Assembly: GCF_030913705.1 (NCBI RefSeq) | Contig: NZ_CP133190.1 | Span: forward strand, 1,736,001 to 1,800,000 | DNA from: Anaerocolumna sp. MB42-C2 | GTDB taxonomy: Bacteria > Bacillota > Clostridia > Lachnospirales > Lachnospiraceae | Direction of reading: 5' to 3' | DNA length: 64,000 bases | In this document: piece by piece, positions 19,561 to 27,222 of the stretch | Layout: each line of letters starts with the position of its first letter | Numbering within the stretch: position 1 is the stretch's first letter | Notes under the pieces: model-generated | The model's input: the letters and a program-made list of their open reading frames with translations, nothing else | Databases searched by the model: none | What the model was told of the DNA's origin: nothing | Translations under genes and position numbers: made by a program

Positions 19561-20163
19561 CTATTTCTTTTTACTTACTCGATGTTCTCTCAAACGCCTG
19601 TAGAATGTGGCTTCTTTTAAATCAGTCTTCTCTAATAAATCCTTAAAAAGCAGTTCTCCATGTTCCCATTGCTTAACCAGATTTCCAAAATCATCGGGTG
19701 GGGTTTTGATAGGTCGCCCGAATCGTACTCCTTTAGCACGGGCTGCCGCTATTCCCTGTGCTTGGCGTGTATGAATGTTTTCGTATTCCTTCTCAGCCAC
19801 AAAAGCTAAAAGCTGGAGAACAATGTCGGCTAAGAAGGTTCCCATCAAGTCTTTACCTCTGCGTGTGTCCAGTAACGGCATATCAATAACAATTATATCT
19901 GCACCGATTTCTTGAGTAATGATACGCCACTGGTTCTGTATTTCTGCATAATTTCTCCCAAGTCTATCAATGCTTAAAATATAGATTAAATCGTCCTTGT
20001 GAAGTGCATTTAAAAGGTCTTGATAACGTTCTCTTTTAAAATCCTTGCCACTCTGCTTATCAATATAAATCCGCTCACTTGGTATATTAAGCTCACTCAT
20101 CTCCATTAATTGTCTTTCTTCGTTTTGCTCCTTCGATGACACTCTTACATAAGCATACTCCAT
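19561..20163 (-). CDS. Serine resolvase/invertase (Pin/Tn3 type)
   Basis: 200 residues from ATG 20163, chosen for its AGGAGG site. The catalytic domain shows AYVRVSSKEQNEERQLMEMS with the nucleophile Ser in RVSS, IYIDKQSGKDFKRERYQDLL, the active-site region LIYILSIDRLGRNY, and the E helix. A Hin-type helix-turn-helix closes the protein (LLEKTDLKEATFYRRLREHR). Small resolvases of this size resolve cointegrates or multimers. A second one is encoded at 23661. It may help keep an extrachromosomal form monomeric. Confidence 0.92.
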   Translation of the reverse strand: MEYAYVRVSSKEQNEERQLMEMSELNIPSERIYIDKQSGKDFKRERYQDLLNALHKDDLIYILSIDRLGRNYAEIQNQWRIITQEIGADIIVIDMPLLDTRRGKDLMGTFLADIVLQLLAFVAEKEYENIHTRQAQGIAAARAKGVRFGRPIKTPPDDFGNLVKQWEHGELLFKDLLEKTDLKEATFYRRLREHRVSKKK

Positions 20164-20355
20164 TACAAAAATCCTCCTAATAACAGCTTTTGATTGTTTT
20201 AATATCATAAACCATGAATGGCCTAGCATCAAAAAGCAATCCTGCTATCGTATACATATGGAGTATTGATAAATGCAACTGAACATGAAACAAGAGCCGA
20301 CATCTTGCACTGAATAACGGCTAACTGAATATCCTAATTATACCCTTCGTTTATA

Positions 20356-20838
20356 TTAGCAAAGAAAACTAGATATTTCAGATATAGAAAACATATTTTC
20401 GTTATCGACTAATTTTGAAAAAGTGTTAGACATTAATTCTTGTACCCCAAAATTACTATTTTCGAAATATTCTTTCTTTGAATATTCTTTGTCTTTAAAA
20501 ATTCCATCATCAGAATAATCTATATGAGCGTTTACTGATAATAAAACCAATTCAAAAAAATCATCAAACGAAAGTTTATAATGCAAATTATGAGCCATTT
20601 TATTTCTTATACTATTAACTTCAAGTAAGAGTTTTTCCATTTCATCTGTAATTCCATTAACAGCTCTAATTAATTTAACCTTTTTAAAAAAAGAATTATC
20701 AATATTGTTTAAAGAATTAGGATTAGGATACAGTTTTTTTATTAACTCACTCATTATACCTTCTAAATACAAATGGCCTTTAATAAATATAAACTCTCTA
20801 TCAGAATATGTTTCTGATACATAATCTATAATATTCAT
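20356..20838 (-). CDS. Small HEPN-like protein with RX4H motif
   Basis: 160-residue, mostly helical protein. The only recognisable signal is SIRNKMAHNLHYKLSF near residue 84, containing R-N-K-M-A-H, the RX4-6H catalytic motif of HEPN ribonucleases. GGAGG precedes the ATG. No antitoxin of the nucleotidyltransferase (MNT) type is adjacent. I infer a possible HEPN RNase toxin or defence effector; a non-catalytic HEPN scaffold is also possible. Confidence 0.55.
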   Translation of the reverse strand: MNIIDYVSETYSDREFIFIKGHLYLEGIMSELIKKLYPNPNSLNNIDNSFFKKVKLIRAVNGITDEMEKLLLEVNSIRNKMAHNLHYKLSFDDFFELVLLSVNAHIDYSDDGIFKDKEYSKKEYFENSNFGVQELMSNTFSKLVDNENMFSISEISSFLC

Positions 20839-20947
20839 AATACCTCCAAGTTCTTTAGAGCGTCTTGTACTATCACTTTATTTTCCCCCAATCATTTTTT
20901 TAATAGGCGTTCTTTGTACCACCACGGAGAGAGTCCGCTTAAGCACA

Positions 20948-20986
20948 AAAGAGTATCCCAGACAATATGCTACCGAGATACTCTTT
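20948..20986 (-). terminator. Terminator-like hairpin after the 21026-21430 gene
   Basis: Arms AAAGAGTATC (20948-20957) and GATACTCTTT (20977-20986) pair perfectly. Flanking GCTTAA/TTAAGC extends the symmetry. On the minus transcript the stem ends in UCUUUUGUG downstream of the gene's stop. Confidence 0.55.
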
Positions 20987-21025
20987 AAGCAGATAAAACC
21001 TCACATTCAGTTTAGCAGAATAAGA

Positions 21026-21430
21026 TTAATTAACAGTAATTCCTGCTGTTTTAATGTATTCATCATATCTGTCACACGCTCCGCAGTACGGAATATTTAT
21101 TATTCTTCCAATTCTGTATTGCTGTTGAGTTATTGTCATTTGTTGAAATTTTGGATAAGGTATACACATTCTGCATCCATCCACAATAGCAGTATAGAAA
21201 TCATCTATTCTACTGCCATTATAGTGAAATTCAACAACATGAACATACGCCGTCTCAGATGGAAAATTCTTTACCCATTCCTCAGGAAATTCTTTATCTT
21301 CCTCATCATATTTCACGTACATCATAATAGATATGTCCAGCTTATACAAATAGCTTTGCCGATTATCGTCATATATCCAATCTTCTACGTTAGAATCAGC
21401 TATAATACTTAAATATTCGTTAAGTGTCAT
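21026..21430 (-). CDS. Unknown small acidic protein
   Basis: 134 residues starting MTLNEYLSIIADSNVEDWIY with an AGGGGA site upstream. The N-terminal two-thirds are acidic and aromatic (YDEEDKEFPEEWVKNFPSET), and the end has a CX2C pair (PYCGACDRYDEY). No family is recognised. It lies between two HEPN genes in the same orientation and could be an immunity or accessory partner, but that is only position-based. Confidence 0.6.
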   Translation of the reverse strand: MTLNEYLSIIADSNVEDWIYDDNRQSYLYKLDISIMMYVKYDEEDKEFPEEWVKNFPSETAYVHVVEFHYNGSRIDDFYTAIVDGCRMCIPYPKFQQMTITQQQYRIGRIINIPYCGACDRYDEYIKTAGITVN

Positions 21431-21545
21431 TTATTTATTCCCCTATGTGTTTTTTAGTCTATTATAGTCCAATATTATCCACCTATCAACAATAAAATGT
21501 AAATATTATGGTACTCATCAATCTGCTTTTCATTACTTATCTAAC

Positions 21546-22190
21546 TTAGTATGTATTTTTCCAAGGTTTTTTCTTTATTGTATTTGGTAATTTACTATAT
21601 AAAATCTTATCAATTTCAGTAACTACTGCTTTTATCGTATCTCTATACTCTACAAGTGTAGCTCTTTTTAGATATTTATCACCAAATAAATTATGTGCAA
21701 CATCTCCTCTTGCAGAGACTATATCGTTAACATTATTAAAAGGAAAAACACTATCATCAATATCTGAGTTCTGAATACCAAAATAATTATGCAAAAGTTC
21801 TTTAATATTATCAATTTTTGGAGTATTCAAATGTTTTGTATCATAGTAAATTAAGTCAGTGTAATACTTTTTCCAGTCATCAAAAAATAGTATAGGTGAT
21901 AATTCATTTTTCTCTTTCTTAACAGCATCTGAAATCTTCTTCTTTACTGACCTCGGAAACTCACTTGGTGCATTTATTGATTTTACAACTATGTCTCCAC
22001 TTTCCATTATGCAAGACTCAACATACACTTCAAATGATGAACATAGGAATACCAGACCAGCTCTTGTTAAATGGTCAAGACTTCTCTTTCCTTTTCCTAT
22101 TTTTCTAGCCAATTCTCTATCGTAAGTTTCCAATAACCTGTCCACTTGTTGTAAATTCGTTTGAAAGTTTTGATATGCTTTGGATGGCAT
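21546..22190 (-). CDS. HEPN protein of the RiboL-PSP/MAE_28990 type
   Basis: 214 residues, helical, with a strong AGGAGG site. The N-terminal helices (FQTNLQQVDRLLETYDRELA, RAGLVFLCSSFEVYVESCIM) and the later VSARGDVAHNLFGDKYLKRA fit the HEPN_RiboL-PSP superfamily. R-G-D-V-A-H supplies the RX4H ribonuclease motif. Members occur in restriction and abortive-infection loci. It is followed at a distance by the acidic unknown gene. Catalytic RNase activity is inferred from the motif. Confidence 0.68.
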   Translation of the reverse strand: MPSKAYQNFQTNLQQVDRLLETYDRELARKIGKGKRSLDHLTRAGLVFLCSSFEVYVESCIMESGDIVVKSINAPSEFPRSVKKKISDAVKKEKNELSPILFFDDWKKYYTDLIYYDTKHLNTPKIDNIKELLHNYFGIQNSDIDDSVFPFNNVNDIVSARGDVAHNLFGDKYLKRATLVEYRDTIKAVVTEIDKILYSKLPNTIKKKPWKNTY

Positions 22191-22531
22191 TTAAATCCTC
22201 CTAAAATATATGTTTTTACATATTATACTGTTTTTGTAAACAGCAATAAATATTATTTTTCAATGTGATACAATTTACTCAACGAAATCTTAATTGCTAT
22301 AACCTTTCAACAACAATTGAAGAATAATAGTGCCATCTGACTTTTATTTCATGAGCCAGTTTAGAGTATATCTAAAATGGCTGGTTTGGAGTGTCATTCT
22401 AAGAAAACTTCCTATCGGCACCACACAAAGCTATAGGGCATTAATATAGTCTAATTGTATTTAACTATTAATGAGCCACAAAGCCAGTGGCATCGAATAA
22501 AACCTAATAATGAAAGTAAGTACAATCTTTA
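22191..22531. other. Intergenic gap, nothing recognised
   Basis: No gene or strong terminator is seen. A weak AGCCA/TGGCT type inverted repeat lies near 22351-22385. Confidence 0.4.
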
Positions 22532-22816
22532 TTAAAATCCTATTTTTTTCTTGTTTCTGTTAGCTTCCAAGAAGTTTAATCCATCGTCTGTTATTTCAAT
22601 TGCTGAAGAATGGATATCTTTACATTGCAGAGGATACATCTCAATTAATCCTTCTTTACTTAACTCTTTTAACAGAACTACGTACTCGCTTTCCTCCAAA
22701 CCCATATAATCCATTAAGCTTATAGCAGCAAATTTTAACACTTCATATCCCACTTGTCCTATTGCATTTTCTTCTCTTTTTGCAAGCTTAGAAAGCAACT
22801 TTATTTTATTATCCAT
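22532..22816 (-). CDS. Unknown small protein, winged-helix-like
   Basis: 94 residues, with AAGGGG upstream. The predicted helix-helix-helix-strand order and the ending DIHSSAIEITDDGLNFLEAN resemble small winged-helix proteins that end in a 'T.kG..fle' wing. It is 40 bp downstream of the next gene and probably co-transcribed. DNA binding is an inference only. Confidence 0.5.
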   Translation of the reverse strand: MDNKIKLLSKLAKREENAIGQVGYEVLKFAAISLMDYMGLEESEYVVLLKELSKEGLIEMYPLQCKDIHSSAIEITDDGLNFLEANRNKKKIGF

Positions 22817-22856
22817 ATCCTATATTTCCCCTTTAATAAATTAATTTTTCCATACA

Positions 22857-23276
22857 TTATTCATCTTCTAATTCTTTAACAGTATTAGTCCCGGCTGGAA
22901 ATACCATCATATGTGCCAAACTTATTGTAACATCGTTTTCATCAAACTTTACATTATCATACTTAAAACGCAAATCTACGTTTCCTAATACAATTTCAAC
23001 GGCAGATACAACATTCCCTCCTAAATCGTTCAGTGTAATAAAACTAATTTTGTAATGATAATCACCTAAATTTTTAAAGTTATCTTTAGATATGTTAATT
23101 TCATCAATTATCAACTCCTGATTATCACCCCTCACGCTGCTAAGGAGTATATCTTCTATATTTCTGGCTGACTGTTTTCGAAATACAATAGATTCTATAA
23201 ATACTACTGTATCACCCATAAGTTGTACTAATTTAACGTCCATACATCTTAGTTGTTTCGTAAATCTGAATATCAT
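22857..23276 (-). CDS. Unknown 139-residue beta-rich protein
   Basis: It starts MIFRFTKQLRCMDVKLVQLM with a GGAGG site 6 bp upstream. Alternating hydrophobic strands and charged turns predict a beta-rich fold with an acidic C-terminus (TNTVKELEDE). No motif or family is recognised. It is first in a two-gene unit with the winged-helix-like protein. Confidence 0.5.
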   Translation of the reverse strand: MIFRFTKQLRCMDVKLVQLMGDTVVFIESIVFRKQSARNIEDILLSSVRGDNQELIIDEINISKDNFKNLGDYHYKISFITLNDLGGNVVSAVEIVLGNVDLRFKYDNVKFDENDVTISLAHMMVFPAGTNTVKELEDE

Positions 23277-23504
23277 ATTGCACCTCCATTATGTTTGTTA
23301 ATTACCATTATAATCCAACACAATATATCTATCAATATAGCTTTATAACAAAGTAGTAAAATAAGTTAATCAACCCTATAAGGTGTTTTTCCCGGCCACC
23401 ACGGGAAGAAGTGCTTGACTAAAGATTTCCAGCTGCTTATAATGTGCTAAAGTTCAGACGTAAATGTATATTGAAATTGCGAACGTTTGTATATAGGCCA
23501 ATAA

Positions 23505-23640
23505 AACTTTACGAACGGAAATGTGATTAGTTTTAAGGTGCTCCGTAAAGTATACTTTATGGAACGCTGGTATCACGGGAAGAAGTTTGCAGTCATTAAG
23601 ATGTTCATAAACAGATATAAAACTTTTTACGGAAATCAGA
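23505..23640. promoter_or_regulatory. Candidate res site of the plus-strand resolvase
   Basis: A 22-bp palindrome with one mismatched pair (23542-23563, TCCGTAAAG/CTTTATGGA around TATA) is flanked by related half-sites: TTTACGAACGGAAA (about 23507) and TTTTTACGGAAATC (about 23625). Several recombinase half-sites upstream of a resolvase gene, with a central AT dinucleotide, is the expected res layout. CACGGGAAGAAG is also repeated directly at about 23399 and 23574. The rest of the 23277-23660 gap has no gene. Confidence 0.5.
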
Positions 23641-23660
23641 TTTAAGGGAGGATAAAGATT

Positions 23661-24257
23661 ATGAGTAGAACCTATGGCTATGCAAGAGTCTCATCTAATG
23701 ACCAAAGCCTACAACGCCAGCTGGATGCACTTACAGCATACGGATTAACAGACAGAGACATTATTACAGATAAAGCTTCTGGGAAAAGCTTTGACAGGCC
23801 AGGTTATAAGACCTTAAAAGAGCAGATGCTACACAGAGGTGATGTATTAGTAATTAAGGAGCTTGACCGTTTAAGCCGTGACTATGATGGTGTTAAGCTG
23901 GAATGGCATGATTTACAGGCTATGGGCGTAGATACTATAGTATTAGATACACCTATTCTTAATACCGCCGATAAAAGTGATTTAGAAAAGAGCCTGATTT
24001 GCAGCATCGTGTTTGAGCTTTTGGCGTACCTTTCAGATAAGACCCGCCGTAAAATCAAGGACTCTCAGGCTGAGGGAATTAGGGCTGCTAAGCAGAACAA
24101 CGTTAAATTCGGGCGTCCCGCTGCAGTAGCTCCTCCCGGCTTTGATACTGAGGTAGTTAAATGGCGTAACGGAACACAGACAGCAGTAAAAACATTTACT
24201 AATCTTAATATGAGCAAGACTACCTTTTACAAACTGGTTAAAACGATGGAGGTATAG
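23661..24257 (+). CDS. Serine resolvase/invertase (second copy type)
   Basis: 198 residues, GGGAGG upstream of ATG. The catalytic domain begins RTYGYARVSSNDQSLQRQLD (nucleophile in RVSS), with DRDIITDKASGKSFDRPGYK and the conserved DVLVIKELDRLSRDY. The C-terminal helix-turn-helix is TAVKTFTNLNMSKTTFYKLV. It is only moderately similar to the minus-strand resolvase at 19561, so the two arrived separately. It likely acts on the repeats just upstream. Confidence 0.92.
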   Translation: MSRTYGYARVSSNDQSLQRQLDALTAYGLTDRDIITDKASGKSFDRPGYKTLKEQMLHRGDVLVIKELDRLSRDYDGVKLEWHDLQAMGVDTIVLDTPILNTADKSDLEKSLICSIVFELLAYLSDKTRRKIKDSQAEGIRAAKQNNVKFGRPAAVAPPGFDTEVVKWRNGTQTAVKTFTNLNMSKTTFYKLVKTMEV

Positions 24258-24260
24258 GCT

Positions 24261-24725
24261 ATGCCATATAAATTCTGTTCACAGTGTGGTGCAGTGCATC
24301 GTAAGGTATCCCGTGTATGCTATGAATGTGGTTATCCCATGATAATTACAAATAAAAATATGCAGGCACTTGCACAAAAACTTTATGAATGTGATTTCAA
24401 CGTATTGGCAGCAACCTCAACCATAAGCGATACTAGTGATATAAGTCATAAATCAGTTCGTTTGAGCATTGAGTTCCGAGAGCACTATGATATAAAAAGA
24501 GTATTTTGTAATCTTCCAGACGGATGGACTGCCTATTACACCTTCAGCTTGCACGATGCTATTGTCATAGATGATATTGTAGAGCTTAACTGTGGTTTTA
24601 TTTATTATTATATGGGTTTTTGTAGTGTTGAGGATGAGATAGCGACCGAGATTGGCAAGATGATGGATTGGCTTAGTAATGATGCACATATTGCAGTTCT
24701 TAGGCTGTCTGGGTTCTTTCTATGA
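24261..24725 (+). CDS. Zinc-ribbon protein of unknown function
   Basis: 154 residues beginning 3 bp after the resolvase stop, so the two are one operon. The N-terminus has a four-cysteine ribbon (KFCSQCGAVHRKVSRVCYEC, positions about 5-24). The rest is mixed alpha/beta with no recognised family. Function unknown; a role as a resolvase accessory is only suggested by position. Confidence 0.55.
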   Translation: MPYKFCSQCGAVHRKVSRVCYECGYPMIITNKNMQALAQKLYECDFNVLAATSTISDTSDISHKSVRLSIEFREHYDIKRVFCNLPDGWTAYYTFSLHDAIVIDDIVELNCGFIYYYMGFCSVEDEIATEIGKMMDWLSNDAHIAVLRLSGFFL

Positions 24726-24746
24726 CTGCCGATAAAACTGTGTGTC

Positions 24747-24784
24747 AAACCGCTACATAACCTTTTGTAGGTTTACAGCGGTTT
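24747..24784 (+). terminator. Terminator of the resolvase/zinc-ribbon operon
   Basis: AAACCGCT (24747-24754) pairs with AGCGGTTT (24777-24784), followed by TTTATTATAG on the plus strand, 20 bp after the stop codon. Confidence 0.75.
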
Positions 24785-24793
24785 TTATTATAG

Positions 24794-24859
24794 ATAAGTT
24801 TCACATAAAATACATATAAAATATACATAAATTATTTATAAGATACATATAAGATATGC
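24794..24859. repeat. Six 11-bp-phased iterons, candidate centromere of the ParA/RHH system
   Basis: The 8-mers ATAAGTTT, ATAAAATA, ATAAAATA, ATAAATTA, ATAAGATA and ATAAGATA begin at 24794, 24805, 24816, 24827, 24838 and 24849, exactly 11 bp apart. The same 8-mer family in the same 11-bp phasing reappears upstream of parA (26088-26140). Arrays of short phased repeats flanking a ParA plus ribbon-helix-helix operon are the hallmark of a centromere-like partition site bound by the RHH protein. Confidence 0.68.
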
Positions 24860-24872
24860 TTTCAAAACAAAG

Positions 24873-24899
24873 AAGAACCCCGCATTTAAAAGGGTTCTT
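24873..24899 (-). terminator. Terminator of the parA-RHH operon
   Basis: AAGAACCC (24873-24880) pairs with GGGTTCTT (24892-24899). On the minus strand the stem is followed by a T-rich CTTTGTTTTG, 7 bp after the RHH gene's stop. Confidence 0.65.
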
Positions 24900-24905
24900 C
24901 CAGCA

Positions 24906-25298
24906 TTAATCCTCTTTGACATACTGCTCGATGTAACGGCCTATTACCTCAGAAAGGGAGCGACCTTGCTCAGCTGCTTTTTCACTTGCTTTGGCATAAA
25001 GGCTTGGTAGCATAGTGATTGCATAACGCTTTTTGGTCTCTCGGGTTACCTTTGGACGGCCTTTCTTTTTAGTAACAGGGATTTCTACAGGGGTCACGGA
25101 GTTCGTGGTATCGGGTACTGGTGAGTCAGGAAGTCCCGCAGATAAAGCTGTTTCTGGTTCGATGATGGAGTTCGTGGATTCTGAATTTACTTCCACAGTG
25201 TCCTTGGATTCTTGACTTGCTCTTGCATTAAAAAATGTAGTTGCAGCTCGTGCTGGTGCATCCTTGCGTGCTTTTTCATGTTCTTCAAAGTTTTTCAT
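24906..25298 (-). CDS. Ribbon-helix-helix DNA-binding partition protein
   Basis: 130 residues. A long low-complexity N-terminal tail (Ser/Thr/Pro/Glu rich) is followed by KKKGRPKVTRETKKRYAITM and an RHH fold (MLPSLYAKASEKAAEQGRSL then SEVIGRYIEQYVKED). This layout, a disordered N-terminus plus RHH at the C-terminus, is that of ParG/omega-like centromere-binding proteins, whose tails stimulate the ParA ATPase. It begins 2 bp after the parA stop. The likely targets are the 11-bp-phased repeats on both sides of the operon. Confidence 0.75.
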   Translation of the reverse strand: MKNFEEHEKARKDAPARAATTFFNARASQESKDTVEVNSESTNSIIEPETALSAGLPDSPVPDTTNSVTPVEIPVTKKKGRPKVTRETKKRYAITMLPSLYAKASEKAAEQGRSLSEVIGRYIEQYVKED

Positions 25299-25300
25299 TC

Positions 25301-26059
25301 TTACACCTCACAATTCTTAAGTATGTAATCGGCTACTTGATTATAAGCTACTGCAATTTGATTGTTCTCTGACTGCTCAATGACTGCCTTGCCGTCATAA
25401 AGGCCTTTATTAACAATAGATAGTTTCTTAGTAACAGCTAAAACATTGTAATTCTTCTCCAAAGCCGATAAAACATCCCGACAATCTTGGATTTTCTGCT
25501 CGTACATCGTTGCTATTACACCGAGGATTTTCAAATCCTCATTGCACTCCTGTTGTGTGACACTTATAGTTTCGAGGAGTAACTCGATACCACGGTAAGA
25601 CAGATAATCGGTCTTTGATGGGATAAGTACATAGTCTGCGGCAGATAAAGCATTGATAGTCAATATGCTGAGCTGTGGTGGACAATCAATTAAGATATAA
25701 GCATAATCAGCTTGGATTTGTTTTAATGCTTTTTTAAGGATTAATTCCCTCATTGTTCTGGCTGTTAAAGCAATTTCAAGTCCCGCAAGGTCTATTATCG
25801 AAGTTATGATACTGAGATTAGGCTTAATTGACTGTATACACTCTGAGGGGTTCTGTGAGCCTTGTAAGAGGGTAACAATGTTGTTTTCATAATTGTAAGG
25901 TTCAAGTCCGGCACATATGGTCAAGCTGGCCTGTGGGTCAAGGTCAATAAGCAGTACCTTGCGATTTTTCTGAGCGAGAGATACGCCGAGATTATAAGTG
26001 CTGGTACTTTTCCCCGTCCCACCCTTTTGATTTGCAAATACAATGACTTTAGCTGGCAT
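25301..26059 (-). CDS. parA: ParA-family partition ATPase
   Basis: 252 residues with the deviant Walker A of ParA/MinD (ANQKGGTGKSTSTYNLGVSL), VLLIDLDPQASLT, and Walker B-like AYILIDCPPQLSILTINALS. It drives DNA segregation together with the RHH protein. It lacks an N-terminal DNA-binding extension, so autoregulation must come from the RHH partner. No replication initiator gene is recognisable nearby, so stable inheritance as a plasmid is not proven. Confidence 0.9.
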   Translation of the reverse strand: MPAKVIVFANQKGGTGKSTSTYNLGVSLAQKNRKVLLIDLDPQASLTICAGLEPYNYENNIVTLLQGSQNPSECIQSIKPNLSIITSIIDLAGLEIALTARTMRELILKKALKQIQADYAYILIDCPPQLSILTINALSAADYVLIPSKTDYLSYRGIELLLETISVTQQECNEDLKILGVIATMYEQKIQDCRDVLSALEKNYNVLAVTKKLSIVNKGLYDGKAVIEQSENNQIAVAYNQVADYILKNCEV

Positions 26060-26087
26060 AATTGTATTTTCCTTTCTTTATTGTGTG

Positions 26088-26140
26088 TATTTTATATCTA
26101 TCTTATGGGTATTTTATATACATAAATTAGATATAAATTA
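26088..26140. repeat. 11-bp-phased iterons in the parA leader (operator/centromere)
   Basis: TATTTTAT, TATCTTAT and TATTTTAT begin at 26088, 26099 and 26110, and the reverse-oriented ATAAATTA at 26122 and 26133. They are the same 8-mer family as the array at 24794-24859. Lying between the parA promoter and the parA start, they could serve as the operator for autorepression. Confidence 0.65.
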
Positions 26141-26169
26141 GTTAATTTTTAGCAATATTTTATGGCTAT

Positions 26170-26198
26170 AGTATACGAAGCAACAAATATATTGTCAA
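26170..26198 (-). promoter_or_regulatory. parA promoter
   Basis: TTGACA (26193-26198) and TATACT (26170-26175) on the minus strand with a 17-bp spacer. The predicted transcript start is about 26163, upstream of the iterons and the parA start at 26059. Confidence 0.65.
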
Positions 26199-26787
26199 GC
26201 ATTAATGTATATATTTTATTCATACAATAAATCATATGATTAGTTGTACTATGGTTAGTTATACGGATAGAAATAGGCAAATAAAAAATAGTTGACTGGT
26301 ATGGTCACCTACTATAATTTAAACGCTTGCTAAGACCTCTGAGGGTAGGTGCAGATGGTTTTGTGAGTATTAATTACTAAGTGTAGATAGATGGGTGTTC
26401 TTGGGGCTTAATATGTCTTATTAGTGGCGGCTGAGATTAGGGTGAGAGTATCTTGCAGAGAGTATTAGGCAAATGAGTATCCCGCAGTGCGTATTTGACA
26501 AGTTATAATCCCACATAATTCTGTGAATAATTCCGCAGATAAAACAGTCTGCTTTGGCTGTCACACCTGTTTAGGATTACCTGTAGTATCCCGCTCGATT
26601 TTGATTTCTGTTATAGTATGCAACAAGGCCTGATTTCTTGTGGAAATAGGTAGTTAGGGCTTATAAGACAGTGACAGTGATGGACAGAACTGCTCGGCCC
26701 AAATTTCTGTTGAAAAATGAAGAACTATTTTTAAGAAATTTTAATAAGCTTTAGCCTAAGTTCATATTTTTAACTGATTTGCAAATA

Positions 26788-26835
26788 AAGAAATAAGCGA
26801 CTACGTACAATAACGTATGCAGCCGCTTATTTCTT
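26788..26835. terminator. Strong hairpin, likely bidirectional terminator
   Basis: AAGAAATAAGCG (26788-26799) pairs with CGCTTATTTCTT (26824-26835), and the loop contains an inner CGTAC/ACGTA stem. Confidence 0.55.
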
Positions 26836-26866
26836 AGTTCTTGTATCAATGTGTATGGGGAATAAG

Positions 26867-26915
26867 TATATTGTACCAATCGCTGGTGCGCTGGCTAGCG
26901 ATATGGTACAATATA
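26867..26915. repeat. 49-bp imperfect palindrome
   Basis: TATATTGTACCA (26867-26878) is perfectly mirrored by TGGTACAATATA (26904-26915), and inner CGCT/AGCG continues the symmetry around GGTGCGCTGG. The size suits a recombinase, replication-protein or large operator site. It is not followed by a T tract. Confidence 0.5.
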
Positions 26916-27038
26916 TTAATTAATTGTATATTGATAACCCACAGTTTAGGCTTAAGTTCTACCTTCTACATCTATAAAGAGAGTATATATTTCTTTTTAG
27001 CTACTGTCATAAGATATTGTAATAAAAAGGAGTAGACA

Positions 27039-27089
27039 ATGTCAATGGCAAGCTTAAAGAAATCTGTAAAAGTATGGTGTATTATTTAA
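27039..27089 (+). CDS. Possible 16-residue leader peptide
   Basis: A clear AAAAGGAG site precedes an ATG that opens MSMASLKKSVKVWCII and then TAA. It ends 133 bp before the large HEPN gene. It may be a leader peptide or the stub of a lost gene. Only the ribosome site supports it. Confidence 0.25.
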   Translation: MSMASLKKSVKVWCII

Positions 27090-27222
27090 AAATGTATTTA
27101 TTGCTATTATAGCTCTATATAGGGCACATCAGGCATGTGGTGTAATTCTATAACACGGATTTATTACTCATACACCTCAAGAAATAATATAAAGAATGGA
27201 GCACTTTTTGATTGGAGGGATT

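Larger units (their letters stand above)
26199..27222. other. 1-kb non-coding segment with promoter, hairpin and palindrome; possible origin or RNA gene
   Basis: No convincing gene is found. A plus-strand promoter-like pair TTGACT (26292) and TATAAT (26313) with a 15-bp spacer could start an RNA. A strong hairpin (26788-26835) and a 49-bp palindrome (26867-26915) follow. A 16-codon frame with a good ribosome site lies at 27039-27089. Between parA and the next gene, this is where a plasmid origin or regulatory RNA would fit, but no DnaA boxes or replication-protein iterons are evident. Confidence 0.4.

Noticed and set aside
24794..24859. CRISPR array
   Set aside because: The repeats are 8 bp at 11-bp spacing without spacers; they fit partition iterons.
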